A stretch of 64,000 bases of DNA from Nocardioides xinjiangensis (GTDB lineage: Bacteria; Actinomycetota; Actinomycetes; Propionibacteriales; Nocardioidaceae), in the NCBI RefSeq assembly GCF_017916455.1, contig NZ_JAFMSY010000002.1, positions 124,001 to 188,000 of the forward strand, in the 5' to 3' direction. Numbering within the stretch: position 1 is the stretch's first letter; every line of letters starts with the position of its first letter. Below the pieces are notes generated by a model. That model had not been told where the DNA came from, searched no databases, and saw only the letters and a program-made list of their open reading frames with translations. Position numbers and translations under genes: made by a program. Positions 50,244 to 59,216 of the stretch are shown here, in pieces.

Positions 50244-51527
50244 TCAGGCCAGGGCGCCGTCGCGGACGGTGACCCGGCCGCCGTAGACGGTGTGGACGAC
50301 CCGCGAGGCGAGGCTGCGGCCGTGCCAGGGGTTGTTGCGCGAGAGCGACGCCGACGCGTCGCGGTCGACGGTCACCGACGCGTCCGGGTCGACCAGGACG
50401 ACGTGCGCGGGCGAGCCGACCGCGAGCGGCCGGCCCTGGTCCGCCAGGCCGGCGATGCGGGCCGGCGCGACGGACATGACCCGCGCGACGTCGGCCCACG
50501 ACAGCTCGGGCAGGGCGGTCCGCACGACACCCAGCGCCGTCTCGATGCCGAGCATCCCGAACGCCGCGTCGACGAACGCGTGCTCCTTGTCGTGGCGCGC
50601 GTGCGGCGCGTGGTCGGTGGCGACCGCGTCGATCGTGCCGTCGACCAGCGCCTCGCGGAGGGCGTCGACGTCCTCCTGGGGCCGCAGGGGCGGGTTGACC
50701 TTGTACGTCGGGTCGTAGCCGGTGAGCAGGTCGGTGGTCAGCAGGAGGTGGTGCGGGGTGACCTCGGCGGTGACGTCCCAGTGCCCGTCCCGCCGCGCCT
50801 GCGCCTTCGCCCAGCGCAGCACCTCGACCGACCCGGCGGTCGACACGTGGGCGACGTGGACGCGCGAGCCGGTGTGCCGTGCCAGCATCACGTCGCGTGC
50901 CACCACGACCTCCTCGGCGATGCCGGGCCAGCCGGGCAGCCCCAGCCGGCCGGACAGCTCGCCCTCGTGGCAGCAGGCAGCGGGGCCCGCGAGCGTCGGG
51001 TCCTGGGAGTGCTGGGAGACGACGCCGCCGAACGCCTTGACGTACTCCAGCGCACGTCGCATCACGCGGGCGTCGTGCACGCACCGCCCGTCGTCGGAGA
51101 AGACCGTCACCCGGGCGCGCGAGCGGTGCATCAACCCGAGCTCGGCGAGCTCCTCGCCGGCGAGGCCGCGGGTCACGGCCCCGACGGGCTGGACGTGCAC
51201 CAGGCCGGCCTCGCGCCCGAGCTCCCAGACGCGGGTCGCGGCCTCGGCGGTGTCGGTGACCGGTGAGGTGTTGGCCATGGCCAGCACGGCCGTGTAGCCG
51301 CCGAGCGCCGCCGCCTGCGACCCCGTGAGGATGGTCTCGGCGTCCTCGCGGCCCGGCTCGCGCAGGTGGGTGTGCAGGTCGACGAGCCCCGGCAGGGCGA
51401 CCAGGCCGTCGGCGTCGAGGGTCTCCGCACCGGCGGGCGCGGCGTCGACGAGCGTGCCCGTGTCGTCGACGTGGAGGTCGGCGGTCCCTTCACCGAGCAG
51501 CGAGGCTCCCTTGATCACCAGCGACAT
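50244..51527 (-). CDS. pyrC: Dihydroorotase
   Basis: Zinc amidohydrolase closing carbamoyl-aspartate to dihydroorotate. The 427-residue class I enzyme has the metal motif LVDLHTHLREPG near residue 48, VAHVSTAGSVEV and AEVTPHHLLL with metal histidines, and the catalytic Asp in AVATDHAPHARHDKE. It also has the NPPLRPQEDVDAL loop of bacterial PyrC. ATG at 51527 overlaps the pyrB stop codon (ATGA). It is the last gene of the pyrR-pyrB-pyrC operon. Confidence 0.97.
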   Translation of the reverse strand: MSLVIKGASLLGEGTADLHVDDTGTLVDAAPAGAETLDADGLVALPGLVDLHTHLREPGREDAETILTGSQAAALGGYTAVLAMANTSPVTDTAEAATRVWELGREAGLVHVQPVGAVTRGLAGEELAELGLMHRSRARVTVFSDDGRCVHDARVMRRALEYVKAFGGVVSQHSQDPTLAGPAACCHEGELSGRLGLPGWPGIAEEVVVARDVMLARHTGSRVHVAHVSTAGSVEVLRWAKAQARRDGHWDVTAEVTPHHLLLTTDLLTGYDPTYKVNPPLRPQEDVDALREALVDGTIDAVATDHAPHARHDKEHAFVDAAFGMLGIETALGVVRTALPELSWADVARVMSVAPARIAGLADQGRPLAVGSPAHVVLVDPDASVTVDRDASASLSRNNPWHGRSLASRVVHTVYGGRVTVRDGALA

Positions 51528-52465
51528 CAGGCGACTCCTCCTTGGAGCTCTCCGGCGAGCAGGTGGTAGAGCACGGCCATGCGGACGGCCAGGCCGCTGG
51601 AGACCTGCTCGAGCACCACCGACTGCGCGGCGTCCGCCGCGTCGGCGGCGATCTCCAGGCCGCGGTTCATCGGCCCGGGGTGGCAGATCGGCACGTCGGG
51701 CTTGAGCAGCGCGAGGCGGCCGCGCGTCAGCCCGTAGCCGACGGTGTACTCCCGGGCGCTCGGGAAGTAGGCGCCGGACATGCGCTCGCGCTGGACGCGC
51801 AGCATCATCACGGCGTCCGCGTCGGGCAGCACCGCGTCCACGTCGTACGACGTCTCGAAGCCCGCTGCAGCCGACCACGCTGCGATGCCGCTCGGCATCA
51901 GCGTCGGCGGCGCGACGACGGTGACGCGGGCGCCGAGGCGGGTCAGGCACTGCACGTTGGAGCGGAACACCCTGCTGTGGGTGAGGTCGCCGATGATCGC
52001 GACGTGGCGGCCCTCGAGCGAGCCGAGGTGCCGCTGGAGGGTGTAGGCGTCGAGCAGCGCCTGCGTCGGGTGCTCGTGGGTGCCGTCGCCGGCGTTGACC
52101 ACCGAGGCGTCGACCCACTGGCTGACCTGGACCGCGGCGCCGCTCGCGGGGTGCCGGATGACGAGGCCGTCCACGCCCATCGCGCAGACCGTCAGCACGG
52201 TGTCGCGCAGGCTCTCGCCCTTGGAGGTGCTCGATCCCTTCGCGCTGACGTTGATGACGTCGGCCGAGAGCCACTTGCCGGCGATCTCGAACGACGAGCG
52301 CGTGCGGGTGGAGTCCTCGAAGAACATGTTGACGATCGTCCGGCCGCGCAGCGCCGGGAGCTTCTTGACCTCCCGGCTCTGCACGTCGTGCATGTCCGCC
52401 GCGGTCTCGAACAGCTGGAGGATCTCGTCGGTCGACAGGTCGTCGACGGAGAGCAGGTGCTTCAC
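51527..52465 (-). CDS. pyrB: Aspartate carbamoyltransferase catalytic subunit
   Basis: Condenses carbamoyl phosphate with aspartate. The 312-residue protein has the carbamoyl-phosphate motif [19 protein letters not shown] near residue 50, [38 protein letters not shown], and the aspartate-binding region [13 protein letters not shown] at 52465 overlaps the pyrR stop codon (GTGA). No PyrI regulatory chain is present, as usual for this phylum. Confidence 0.97.
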   Translation of the reverse strand: MKHLLSVDDLSTDEILQLFETAADMHDVQSREVKKLPALRGRTIVNMFFEDSTRTRSSFEIAGKWLSADVINVSAKGSSTSKGESLRDTVLTVCAMGVDGLVIRHPASGAAVQVSQWVDASVVNAGDGTHEHPTQALLDAYTLQRHLGSLEGRHVAIIGDLTHSRVFRSNVQCLTRLGARVTVVAPPTLMPSGIAAWSAAAGFETSYDVDAVLPDADAVMMLRVQRERMSGAYFPSAREYTVGYGLTRGRLALLKPDVPICHPGPMNRGLEIAADAADAAQSVVLEQVSSGLAVRMAVLYHLLAGELQGGVA

Positions 52466-53040
52466 GAGATCGTCACCCCGTCGGTGCCGTCGACCTCGCT
52501 GAGCCGGACGCTCACCCGCTCGGCGAGGGCGCTGGGCAGGTTCTTGCCGACGTGGTCGGCACGGATCGGCAGCTCGCGGTGGCCGCGGTCGACGAGCACC
52601 GCGAGGCGGACCGCCGACGGGCGGCCGAGGTCGGCGAGCGCGTCGAGGGCGGCCCGGATGGTGCGGCCGGAGAAGAGCACGTCGTCGACGAGGACCACGA
52701 CCTTGCGGTCGATCCCGCCCGGGGGCAGCGCGGTCTTGTGGGCGCGCCGGGTGGGCTGCGACCGCAGGTCGTCGCGGTACATCGTCACGTCGAGCTCGCC
52801 CACGGCCACGGGAGCGCCCTCGACCGTCGCGATCTTGTCCGCGATGCGCCGCGCGAGCGGCACGCCCCGGGTGTGGAGGCCGAGGAGCACCAGGTCGGTG
52901 GCGCCCTTGTTGCGCTCGAGCAGCTCGTGCGAGATCCGGGTCAGCGCCCGGGAGATGTCGCGACCGTCGAGGACGGTGCGGTCGGCCCGGCCCGGCTGCT
53001 GGCCGGTGGGGGCGGTGACGGCTTCTTCGGGGGCAGGCAT
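52462..53040 (-). CDS. pyrR: Bifunctional pyr operon regulator / uracil phosphoribosyltransferase
   Basis: Binds pyr mRNA in response to uridine nucleotides and has weak uracil phosphoribosyltransferase activity. The 192 residues contain the PRPP motif [33 protein letters not shown] and the basic concave surface residues ([16 protein letters not shown]) used for RNA binding. An actinobacterial N-terminal extension of about 17 residues is present. ATG at 53040 is preceded by AAGGAGGT and a PyrR-type RNA motif, implying autoregulation. Confidence 0.96.
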   Translation of the reverse strand: MPAPEEAVTAPTGQQPGRADRTVLDGRDISRALTRISHELLERNKGATDLVLLGLHTRGVPLARRIADKIATVEGAPVAVGELDVTMYRDDLRSQPTRRAHKTALPPGGIDRKVVVLVDDVLFSGRTIRAALDALADLGRPSAVRLAVLVDRGHRELPIRADHVGKNLPSALAERVSVRLSEVDGTDGVTIS

Positions 53041-53110
53041 CTGCGCGCCGGACCTCCTTCTCCGCCTCACGGGACGGCTCGTTAAAGGATGTCGATCGGC
53101 CCCGACCCTA
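53041..53110 (-). promoter_or_regulatory. PyrR-binding leader and promoter of the pyrR operon
   Basis: TAGGGT (53105-53110) is followed on the minus strand by a leader of about 58 bases with GTCCCGTGAGGC (53064-53075) and AAGGAGGT (53052-53059). From the -10 box to the Shine-Dalgarno it is nearly identical to the carA leader, including the shared CATCCTTTAACGA stretch. Confidence 0.8.
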
Positions 53111-53141
53111 CCGGACCGGCAGACCGCTCGGCTCGCGCGGC

Positions 53142-54422
53142 TCAGCGCTCGAGGATGGCGACCACGCCCTGCCCGCCCGCGGCGCAGATCGAGATCAGCG
53201 CGCGTCCACCGCCCTTCTGCGCGAGCAGCTTCGCGGCGACGGGCAGGATCCGCCCGCCGGTCGCGGCGAAGGGGTGGGCGGCGGCGAGCGAGGAGCCGGT
53301 GACGTTGAGCTTGTCCCGGTCGATCGCGCCCAGCGGTGCGTCGAGGCCCAGCCGCTCCTTGCAGAACACCGGGTCCTCCCACGCCGCGAGCGTCGCGAGC
53401 ACCTGCGAGGCGAAGGCCTCGTGGATCTCGTAGAAGTCGAAGTCCTGCAGGGTCAGGCCGTTGCGCTCGAGCATCCGCGGGACGGCGTACGCCGGGGCCA
53501 TCAGCAGCCCCTCGTGGCCGTTGACGTAGTCGACCGCCGCGGTCTCGGCGTCGACGAGGTGCGCCAGGACCGGCAGGCCCCGCGCCTCGGCCCACTCGTC
53601 GCTGGAGAGCAGCACCGCCGACGCACCGTCGGACAGCGGGGTGCTGTTGCCGGCGGTCATCGTGGCGGCGGCTCCCTTGCCGAAGACCGGCTTGAGCGTG
53701 GCGAGCTTCTCGACCGTGGAGTCCGGGCGCATGTGGTTGTCGCGCTCGACGCCACGGAACGGCGTGACCAGGTCGTCCTGGAAGCCCTCGTCGTAGGAGC
53801 GGGCGAGGTTGTGGTGCGAGCGCGCCGCGAGCTCGTCCTGCGCCTCGCGGGTGATCCGCCACTCGACGGCGGTCAGGGCGGCGTGCTCGCCCATCGACAG
53901 CCGGGTGCGGGGCTCGCCGTTCTGCGGGACGTCGAGGCCGATGTCCCCGGGGCGGATCGAGCCGAGCGCCTTGAGGCGGCTCGCCGTGTCCTTGGCGGCG
54001 TTGACCTTCATCAGCTTGCGACGCAGCTTGTCGCTGATCGCGACCGGGGCGTCGGAGGTGGTGTCGGTGCCCCCGGCGACGCCGACGTCGATGACGCCGA
54101 GCGCGATCTTGTTGGCCACCTGGATCGCGGCCTGGAGGCCCGTCCCACAGGCCTGCTGGATGTCGGTCGCCGGAGTCTCGGGCGCGAGCCGGGAGCCGAG
54201 CACCGACTCGCGGGTCAGGTTGAAGTCGCGCGCGTGCTTGAGCACCGCTCCGGCGACGACCTCGCCGAGGCGCTCGCCGCGGAGGTCGAACCTGTCCACG
54301 AGCCCGTCGATCGCCGCTGTCAGCATCTCCTGGTTGGAGACCCCGGCGTAGACGGTGTTGGACCGTGCGAACGGGATGCGGTTGCCGCCGACGACAGCGA
54401 CGGGACGAGTGGTGGGCTGCAT
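53142..54422 (-). CDS. Acetyl-CoA acetyltransferase (FadA2-like thiolase)
   Basis: A 426-residue thiolase. The acyl-accepting cysteine is in [12 protein letters not shown] near residue 90, the histidine in [14 protein letters not shown] and the second cysteine in [12 protein letters not shown]. The insert [19 protein letters not shown] and [13 protein letters not shown] are typical of the loop domain. It is divergent from fabG and the MaoC gene, the arrangement of fadA2 with fabG4-htdX in Mycobacterium, which suggests a role in short/medium-chain fatty acid degradation or elongation. The start ATG at 54422 has AAGGATAGGAAC upstream. Confidence 0.94.
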   Translation of the reverse strand: MQPTTRPVAVVGGNRIPFARSNTVYAGVSNQEMLTAAIDGLVDRFDLRGERLGEVVAGAVLKHARDFNLTRESVLGSRLAPETPATDIQQACGTGLQAAIQVANKIALGVIDVGVAGGTDTTSDAPVAISDKLRRKLMKVNAAKDTASRLKALGSIRPGDIGLDVPQNGEPRTRLSMGEHAALTAVEWRITREAQDELAARSHHNLARSYDEGFQDDLVTPFRGVERDNHMRPDSTVEKLATLKPVFGKGAAATMTAGNSTPLSDGASAVLLSSDEWAEARGLPVLAHLVDAETAAVDYVNGHEGLLMAPAYAVPRMLERNGLTLQDFDFYEIHEAFASQVLATLAAWEDPVFCKERLGLDAPLGAIDRDKLNVTGSSLAAAHPFAATGGRILPVAAKLLAQKGGGRALISICAAGGQGVVAILER

Positions 54423-54466
54423 GTTCCTATCCTTGCCGGTGGCGCGCCCCGCGCCAACGGGGTGAG

Positions 54467-54507
54467 GTCCACGTCACGAAAAGTGGACGGTGAGTTGCAC
54501 TCCGAGT
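54467..54507. promoter_or_regulatory. Candidate operators in the fadA2/fabG divergent region
   Basis: GTCCAC/GTGGAC half-sites (54467-54472, 54483-54488) flank an A-rich core, and the overlapping palindromes GAGT-TGC-ACTC (54492-54502) and ACTC-C-GAGT (54499-54507) follow. The rest of the 200-bp gap carries CGACCCGACC-type direct repeats at about 54538-54600. No gene is seen here. Confidence 0.35.
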
Positions 54508-54622
54508 TACATGTCCCGCACCCGGCGCCCGCACGTCCCGACCTCTCCCCACGACCCGACCACGACCCGACCTCGACCCGACCCCGACCCGACCTCGAAC
54601 CCACGACAAGGACACCGCCACC

Positions 54623-55957
54623 ATGAGTGACCGCTACCAGGGCTTCGCGTCCTCCCCGATCGGCCGGCTGGTCGTGAAGAACCTCGGCCTGCCGAACCCC
54701 GTCGCGCTCGAGCGCTGGGCCGGGGGCGACGCGCTCGTCGACGGCCTCGTCGTGCTCGGCGGCACCGGCCGGCTGACGGCCACCCTGCCCGCCACGCTCG
54801 ACGGACTCGGCATCGCGTGTGCCACGACGCTCGAGGAGGGCGCCCGCGCGAAAGCCCTGGTCTTCGACGCGACCGGGATCACCGACACCTCCGGCCTCGT
54901 CGCGCTGCAGGAGTTCTTCACCCCGCTCCTGCGCCGGCTGGAGTCCTGCCCCCGGATCGTCGTGCTCGGCACGCCGCCGGAGCAGCGGAGCGGTTCCGAG
55001 CGCATCGCCCAGCGCGCGCTGGAGGGCTTCACGCGCAGCCTCGGCAAGGAGGTCGGCCGCGGCGGCACGGTCCAGCTCGTGTACGTCGCGCCCGCCGCCG
55101 ACGGCGCCGTCGCCTCGACGCTGGGCTTCCTCCTGTCGCCGAAGTCGGCGTACGTGTCGGGCCAGGTCGTCCGCATCGGCGCCCACGGGGCGACCACGAC
55201 CGACGAGGTGGCCGACTGGACCCGCCCGCTGGCCGGCAAGGTCGCGCTCGTCACCGGCGCCAGCCGCGGCATCGGCGAGGAGATCGCCCGCGTCCTGCAC
55301 CGCGACGGCGCGAGCGTCGTGGGCCTCGACGTGCCCCAGGCCGCGAGCGAGCTGCAGACCCTGATGGCCGAGCTCGACGGCGACCACCTCGTGCTCGATA
55401 TCACCGCCAAGGACGCGCCCCAGCGCATCGCCCACCACCTGCGCGAGCACCACGGCGGCGTGGACGTGGTCGTGCACAACGCCGGCATCACCCGCGACCG
55501 GAGGCTCGCGAACATGGCGGCGGACCGCTGGAGCAGCGTCATCGCGGTCAACCTCACCGCCCCCGAGCTCATCACCCGCGAGCTCCTCGACGCGGGCGTG
55601 GTCAACCCGGGCGGCCGGATCGTCGGCGTGGCGTCGATCGCCGGCATCGCGGGCAACGTCGGCCAGACCAACTACGCCACGTCCAAGGCGGGCGTCATCG
55701 GACTGGTGGACAGCCTGCGCGACGAGCTCACCGACGGCATCACGGTCAACGCGGTGGCACCCGGCTTCATCATCACCCAGATGACGGCGGCGGTGCCCTT
55801 CGCCACCCGCGAGGTCGGCCAGCGCCTCAACGCCCTCGCCCAGGGCGGGCTCCCGGTCGACGTGGCCGAGACCATCGCGTGGTTCGCCAGCCCCGGCTCC
55901 GGTGCCGTCAACGGCAACGTGGTGCGGGTGTGCGGCCAGATGATGCTGGGCGCCTGA
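54623..55957 (+). CDS. High-molecular-weight 3-oxoacyl-ACP/CoA reductase (FabG4-like)
   Basis: A 444-residue short-chain dehydrogenase with two Rossmann units. Residues 1-190 form a degenerate N-terminal flavodoxin-like domain; residues 200-444 are the active reductase with ALVTGASRGIGEEIAR for NAD(H), VHNAGITRDRRL, and the catalytic Ser and Tyr-x-x-x-Lys in SIAGIAGNVGQTNYATSKAG. This is the layout of mycobacterial FabG4, an NADH-dependent ketoacyl-CoA reductase. It overlaps the MaoC gene by one base (TGATG). ATG at 54623 has AAGGA about 13 bases upstream. Confidence 0.94.
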   Translation: MSDRYQGFASSPIGRLVVKNLGLPNPVALERWAGGDALVDGLVVLGGTGRLTATLPATLDGLGIACATTLEEGARAKALVFDATGITDTSGLVALQEFFTPLLRRLESCPRIVVLGTPPEQRSGSERIAQRALEGFTRSLGKEVGRGGTVQLVYVAPAADGAVASTLGFLLSPKSAYVSGQVVRIGAHGATTTDEVADWTRPLAGKVALVTGASRGIGEEIARVLHRDGASVVGLDVPQAASELQTLMAELDGDHLVLDITAKDAPQRIAHHLREHHGGVDVVVHNAGITRDRRLANMAADRWSSVIAVNLTAPELITRELLDAGVVNPGGRIVGVASIAGIAGNVGQTNYATSKAGVIGLVDSLRDELTDGITVNAVAPGFIITQMTAAVPFATREVGQRLNALAQGGLPVDVAETIAWFASPGSGAVNGNVVRVCGQMMLGA

Positions 55958-56847
55958 TGGCGACCGCGCCGGAGGTCAGGCAGCTCACGGGCGAGCCCGG
56001 TGGCCTCACCACGCTGCTCCGCGCGGCGCTGCCCGTCGTGCCGGGCGTCAACCGGCTCCCCGGCGTGCGCAAGGGGTCCGCTCGCGACTTCTCCGGACTG
56101 GCGTACGCGCGTGAGGCCGTCGTCGCCGAGCGCGGCCGGGTCGACGCGTACGCCGCGGTGTGCGGGTTCCCGCGCCGCGACGTCGTCCCGCTGACCTACC
56201 CGCACATGCTCGCCTTCCCGCTGCACATGGCGATCATGGGCGACCCCGCGTTCCCCTACCCCGCCATCGGCATGGTGCACGTCGAGAACGCGATCACCGC
56301 GCACCGCGCCATCGGCGTCGGCGAGTCCCTCGACGTCACGACCTCCGTGGGGGCACCGCGTCCCCACGCGAAGGGCGTGCTGCTCGACTTCGTCACCGCA
56401 GCGGTGGCCGGCGGCGAGACGGTGTGGGAGTCGACGTCGACGTACCTGCGCCGCGGCCGTTCCGTCGACGGCGACCCGGCGCCGGGCACCGAGGTCCTCG
56501 ACCCGCCCGTCGGGGGCGTCGAGTGGCGGCTGCCCGCCGACCTCGGGCGCACGTACGCCGCGGTGTCGGGCGACGCCAACCCGATCCACCTCTACCCCGT
56601 CACCGCCAGGGCGCTCGGGTTCCGGCGCCAGATCGCGCACGGCATGTGGACCAAGGCCCGGTCGATCGCCGCGATCGAGAACCGGCTGCCGGCGGCCGTG
56701 ACCGCGGAGGTGGCCTTCCGCAAGCCGGTGTTCCTGCCCGGCACGGTGGCCTACGCGGCCCGGCGCGACGACGCGGGGTGGACGTTCGCGGTGACGAGCC
56801 CACGGGACGGCGCGCCGCACCTGCTCGGTCGCACGCGCCCCGCTTGA
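55957..56847 (+). CDS. MaoC-like (R)-specific enoyl hydratase/dehydratase (HtdX-like)
   Basis: A 296-residue double hot-dog protein. The N-terminal hot-dog is degenerate; the C-terminal one holds the hydratase motif with Asp and His in AVSGDANPIHLYPVTARALGFRRQIAHGM. The arrangement fabG4-htdX is conserved in mycobacteria, where the two enzymes perform consecutive reduction and dehydration. Translation is coupled to fabG through TGATG. It ends convergent with the M23 peptidase gene, separated by a strong hairpin. Confidence 0.92.
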   Translation: MATAPEVRQLTGEPGGLTTLLRAALPVVPGVNRLPGVRKGSARDFSGLAYAREAVVAERGRVDAYAAVCGFPRRDVVPLTYPHMLAFPLHMAIMGDPAFPYPAIGMVHVENAITAHRAIGVGESLDVTTSVGAPRPHAKGVLLDFVTAAVAGGETVWESTSTYLRRGRSVDGDPAPGTEVLDPPVGGVEWRLPADLGRTYAAVSGDANPIHLYPVTARALGFRRQIAHGMWTKARSIAAIENRLPAAVTAEVAFRKPVFLPGTVAYAARRDDAGWTFAVTSPRDGAPHLLGRTRPA

Positions 56848-56865
56848 GGATCCGCCTGAGGCTCC

Positions 56866-56898
56866 GCCCGAGGCGGGGCCGGACGCTCCGCCTCGGGC
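56866..56898. terminator. Bidirectional hairpin terminator between MaoC and M23 genes
   Basis: A perfect 11-bp inverted repeat GCCCGAGGCGG/CCGCCTCGGGC with an 11-base loop lies in the 70-bp gap between two convergent genes. It has no U-tract, but position and stability fit termination in both directions. Confidence 0.65.
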
Positions 56899-56917
56899 CG
56901 CGGGGGCGCCGAGCGGC

Positions 56918-58174
56918 TCAGCCGCGGGGCGTGCCGAACCGCACGGTCCTGAGCGGGCGCCTGGCCGACGTCGGCGCCCGTCCCACCCCCTGGGTGAAGG
57001 TCGCCGTCGCGGGCGACCACACACCGAGGTCGGTGACGCCGTCGCCGTTCCAGTCGCCCGTCACGGGGAGGTCGCCTGCCGCGCCGAACTGCACGACCTC
57101 CAGCACGGACAGCCCGGCGGCGTCCAGGCTGCGCAGCGTGAAGGTGGCGGTGGCCTGGTCGTACACGCCGAGGTCGGTCGTGCCGTTGCCGTCCCAGTCG
57201 CCGGTGACCGGCAGGTCGTCGGCGTCGCCGAGCCACACCTGGACGGCCGAGCCGTCGGGCATCCGCTGGTGGAACGTCCCCTCGGCCGCGCGCCGGACGC
57301 CGATCTCGGTGCTGCCGTCGCCGTTCCAGTCACCGCTGACCGGGATGTCGGAGGGCACGCCCCACCTCATCTTGACGATGCCGCTCGGCGTCTTGAGCTT
57401 GAACTTGCTCTTGCGCGGCGTCCGCACGCCCACGTCGAGCCGCCCGTCGCCGTTCCAGTCGCCGAGCAGCGGCTCGTCGTACGCCTTGCCGAACCTGACG
57501 GTGACGGGTGCGGCACCGGCGACGTGGACGATGAACGAGGACTTGCGGGCCCGACGGAACACCGCGATCTCCGAGGCACGGTCGCCGGCGAAGTTGCCCG
57601 CCAGCGGGACGTCCACGCAGTTGCGGGAGGTCTGGGCGCCGCTGCGGAACTGGCTGCCGTTGAACCACGCGGGCACCACGCTGCGGCCGCTCTTCTCCTC
57701 GAAGTGCAGGTGCGATCCGGAGGAGTTGCCGCTGTCACCGAGCGTGCCGATCATCGCGCCCTGGTCGACACGCTGGCCGACGGCGACGACCACGCTGGCC
57801 AGGTGGGCGTAGAGCGTGCTCTCGCCGTTGCCGTGGTCGATGACGACCCAGCGCCCGTAGCCGCCGCGCGGCGTGGCGTACGCCGCCGTCACCACGCCTG
57901 CAGCGGCGGACACGACCGGTGCGCCGAGGTCGGGGTTGCGGTTCCAGTCGACCGCGTTGACGCTCGGGCTGTGCCCCGGCCGGGTCGAGCCCGTCCAGGT
58001 CTCCCCGCACGGGAAGGGCATCTGGAACGCCGTCACGGGCGCCGCCCGGCGCGCACCGGTCGCCGGGGCGGCGGGAGCGAGCAGCGCGAGGGCGGCCGCG
58101 GCGGCCACCAGCGTCCTCGCGCGCGGGGTCGTACGGGCAGTCGTACGGGCATTCGTACGGGGGGCAGGACCCAT
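56918..58174 (-). CDS. Secreted M23 metallopeptidase fused to FG-GAP/VCBS-like repeats
   Basis: A 418-residue exported protein. After a long, arginine-rich signal peptide (core TLVAAAAALALLAPAA) the lysostaphin-type domain (about 45-175) shows the metal Asp in NAVDWN and the HLHFEE pair, with GSGSHLH-like GNSSGSHLHFEEK. Residues 190-415 hold about five repeats such as LLGDWNGDGRLDVGV, VSGDWNGDGSTEIGV and VTGDWDGNGTTDLGV, a calcium-binding beta-propeller type. The N-terminal part could cut peptidoglycan cross-links and the repeats could bind wall or carbohydrate. The first metal-ligand histidine of canonical M23 is not obvious. Confidence 0.85.
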   Translation of the reverse strand: MGPAPRTNARTTARTTPRARTLVAAAAALALLAPAAPATGARRAAPVTAFQMPFPCGETWTGSTRPGHSPSVNAVDWNRNPDLGAPVVSAAAGVVTAAYATPRGGYGRWVVIDHGNGESTLYAHLASVVVAVGQRVDQGAMIGTLGDSGNSSGSHLHFEEKSGRSVVPAWFNGSQFRSGAQTSRNCVDVPLAGNFAGDRASEIAVFRRARKSSFIVHVAGAAPVTVRFGKAYDEPLLGDWNGDGRLDVGVRTPRKSKFKLKTPSGIVKMRWGVPSDIPVSGDWNGDGSTEIGVRRAAEGTFHQRMPDGSAVQVWLGDADDLPVTGDWDGNGTTDLGVYDQATATFTLRSLDAAGLSVLEVVQFGAAGDLPVTGDWNGDGVTDLGVWSPATATFTQGVGRAPTSARRPLRTVRFGTPRG

Positions 58175-58349
58175 CGGTGAGCGTCCTCGTCACAGGTGTC
58201 GAGCGGAGGGCGCTCGGGGCCGGCTGGACGTCACGCACCACACGGGTGAGCGGCAGTCACGGCAGCCCCAATCGCCACACGAGCGATCACAGGTTACGGC
58301 CGCGCGACACGCCGGTCATCCAAATGCGACGAATTACAACGATGTAATG

Positions 58350-59216
58350 CTATGTGCGGGGCTCACGGACCCGGATCAGGCCCTCCTGCGCGACGGTCGC
58401 GACCAGGTCGCCGGACCGCGAGAAGACGCGGGCGAGCGCGAGTCCGCGAGCGCCACCGGCGAACGGGGAGAACTGGTCGTAGAGCCACCAGTCGTCGGCA
58501 CGGAACGGACGGTGGAACCAGATCGTGTGGTCCAGCGACGCCGGCTGCAGGCGCGGCGAGGCGATGGTCATGCCGTGCGGGACCAGCGCGGCGCCGAGCA
58601 GCGTGAGGTCGCTGGCGTAGGTGAACGCCGCCTGCTGGACGGTCGGGTCGTCGGCGAGCGTCCCGTCGACCCTGATCCAGAGCCGGGCGCGGGCCGTGTG
58701 CTCGGTGTCGTCGTCGATGCCCTGGCCGGTGATGCCGACGTGGCGCACGTCGAGGGCGGCCCACTCCCGCTCCCAGTCCTGGGCGGTCTCGGGGCCCTGG
58801 GCGCGGGCGAGCTCGATCAGCGGCAGTCCGTGCTCGGGCGCGGGCACCTCGGGCATCCGGTCCTGGTGCTCCAGCCCCGGCTCGGGGACCTGAAAGTTCG
58901 CGGTCATGTAGTAGATCGGTCGGCCGTGCTGGCGCGCCGAGACGCGGCGAGTGATGAAGGACCGGCCGTCGCGGATGCGCTCCACGTCGTAGACGATCGG
59001 CACGGTGGTGTCGCCGGGCCGCAGGAAGTACGAGTGCAGCGAGTGCAGGACGAAGTCGCCGTCCACGCTGCGGGTGGCTGCGACCACGGCCTGCGCGGCG
59101 ACCTGTCCGCCGAAGACCCGCTGACGCGTCGTGCGCGCCTGCGAGCCGCGGAAGAGGTCGACCTCGAGCGGCTCGAGGTCGAGCAGGCCGGCCAGCTCGG
59201 CAGCACTCCCCGCCAT
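58350..59216 (-). CDS. tesB: Acyl-CoA thioesterase II
   Basis: A 288-residue double hot-dog thioesterase that hydrolyses medium- to long-chain acyl-CoA. Conserved features are QRVFGGQVAAQAVVAATRSV, HSLHSYFLRPGDTTVPIVYDVE and the C-terminal half with SLDHTIWFHRPFRADDWWLY, whose Asp is a catalytic residue, and GLALARVFSRSGDLVATVAQEG. ATG at 59216 overlaps the stop of the PAC2 gene (ATGA). The acyl-CoA genes nearby fit a role in balancing acyl-CoA pools. Confidence 0.95.
   Translation of the reverse strand: MAGSAAELAGLLDLEPLEVDLFRGSQARTTRQRVFGGQVAAQAVVAATRSVDGDFVLHSLHSYFLRPGDTTVPIVYDVERIRDGRSFITRRVSARQHGRPIYYMTANFQVPEPGLEHQDRMPEVPAPEHGLPLIELARAQGPETAQDWEREWAALDVRHVGITGQGIDDDTEHTARARLWIRVDGTLADDPTVQQAAFTYASDLTLLGAALVPHGMTIASPRLQPASLDHTIWFHRPFRADDWWLYDQFSPFAGGARGLALARVFSRSGDLVATVAQEGLIRVREPRT

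Noticed and set aside
58175..58349. c-di-AMP (ydaO-type) riboswitch before the M23 peptidase
   Set aside because: Such elements often precede cell-wall hydrolase genes in actinobacteria, but I could not match the conserved core by eye. Running the Rfam ydaO-yuaA model on this region would settle it.
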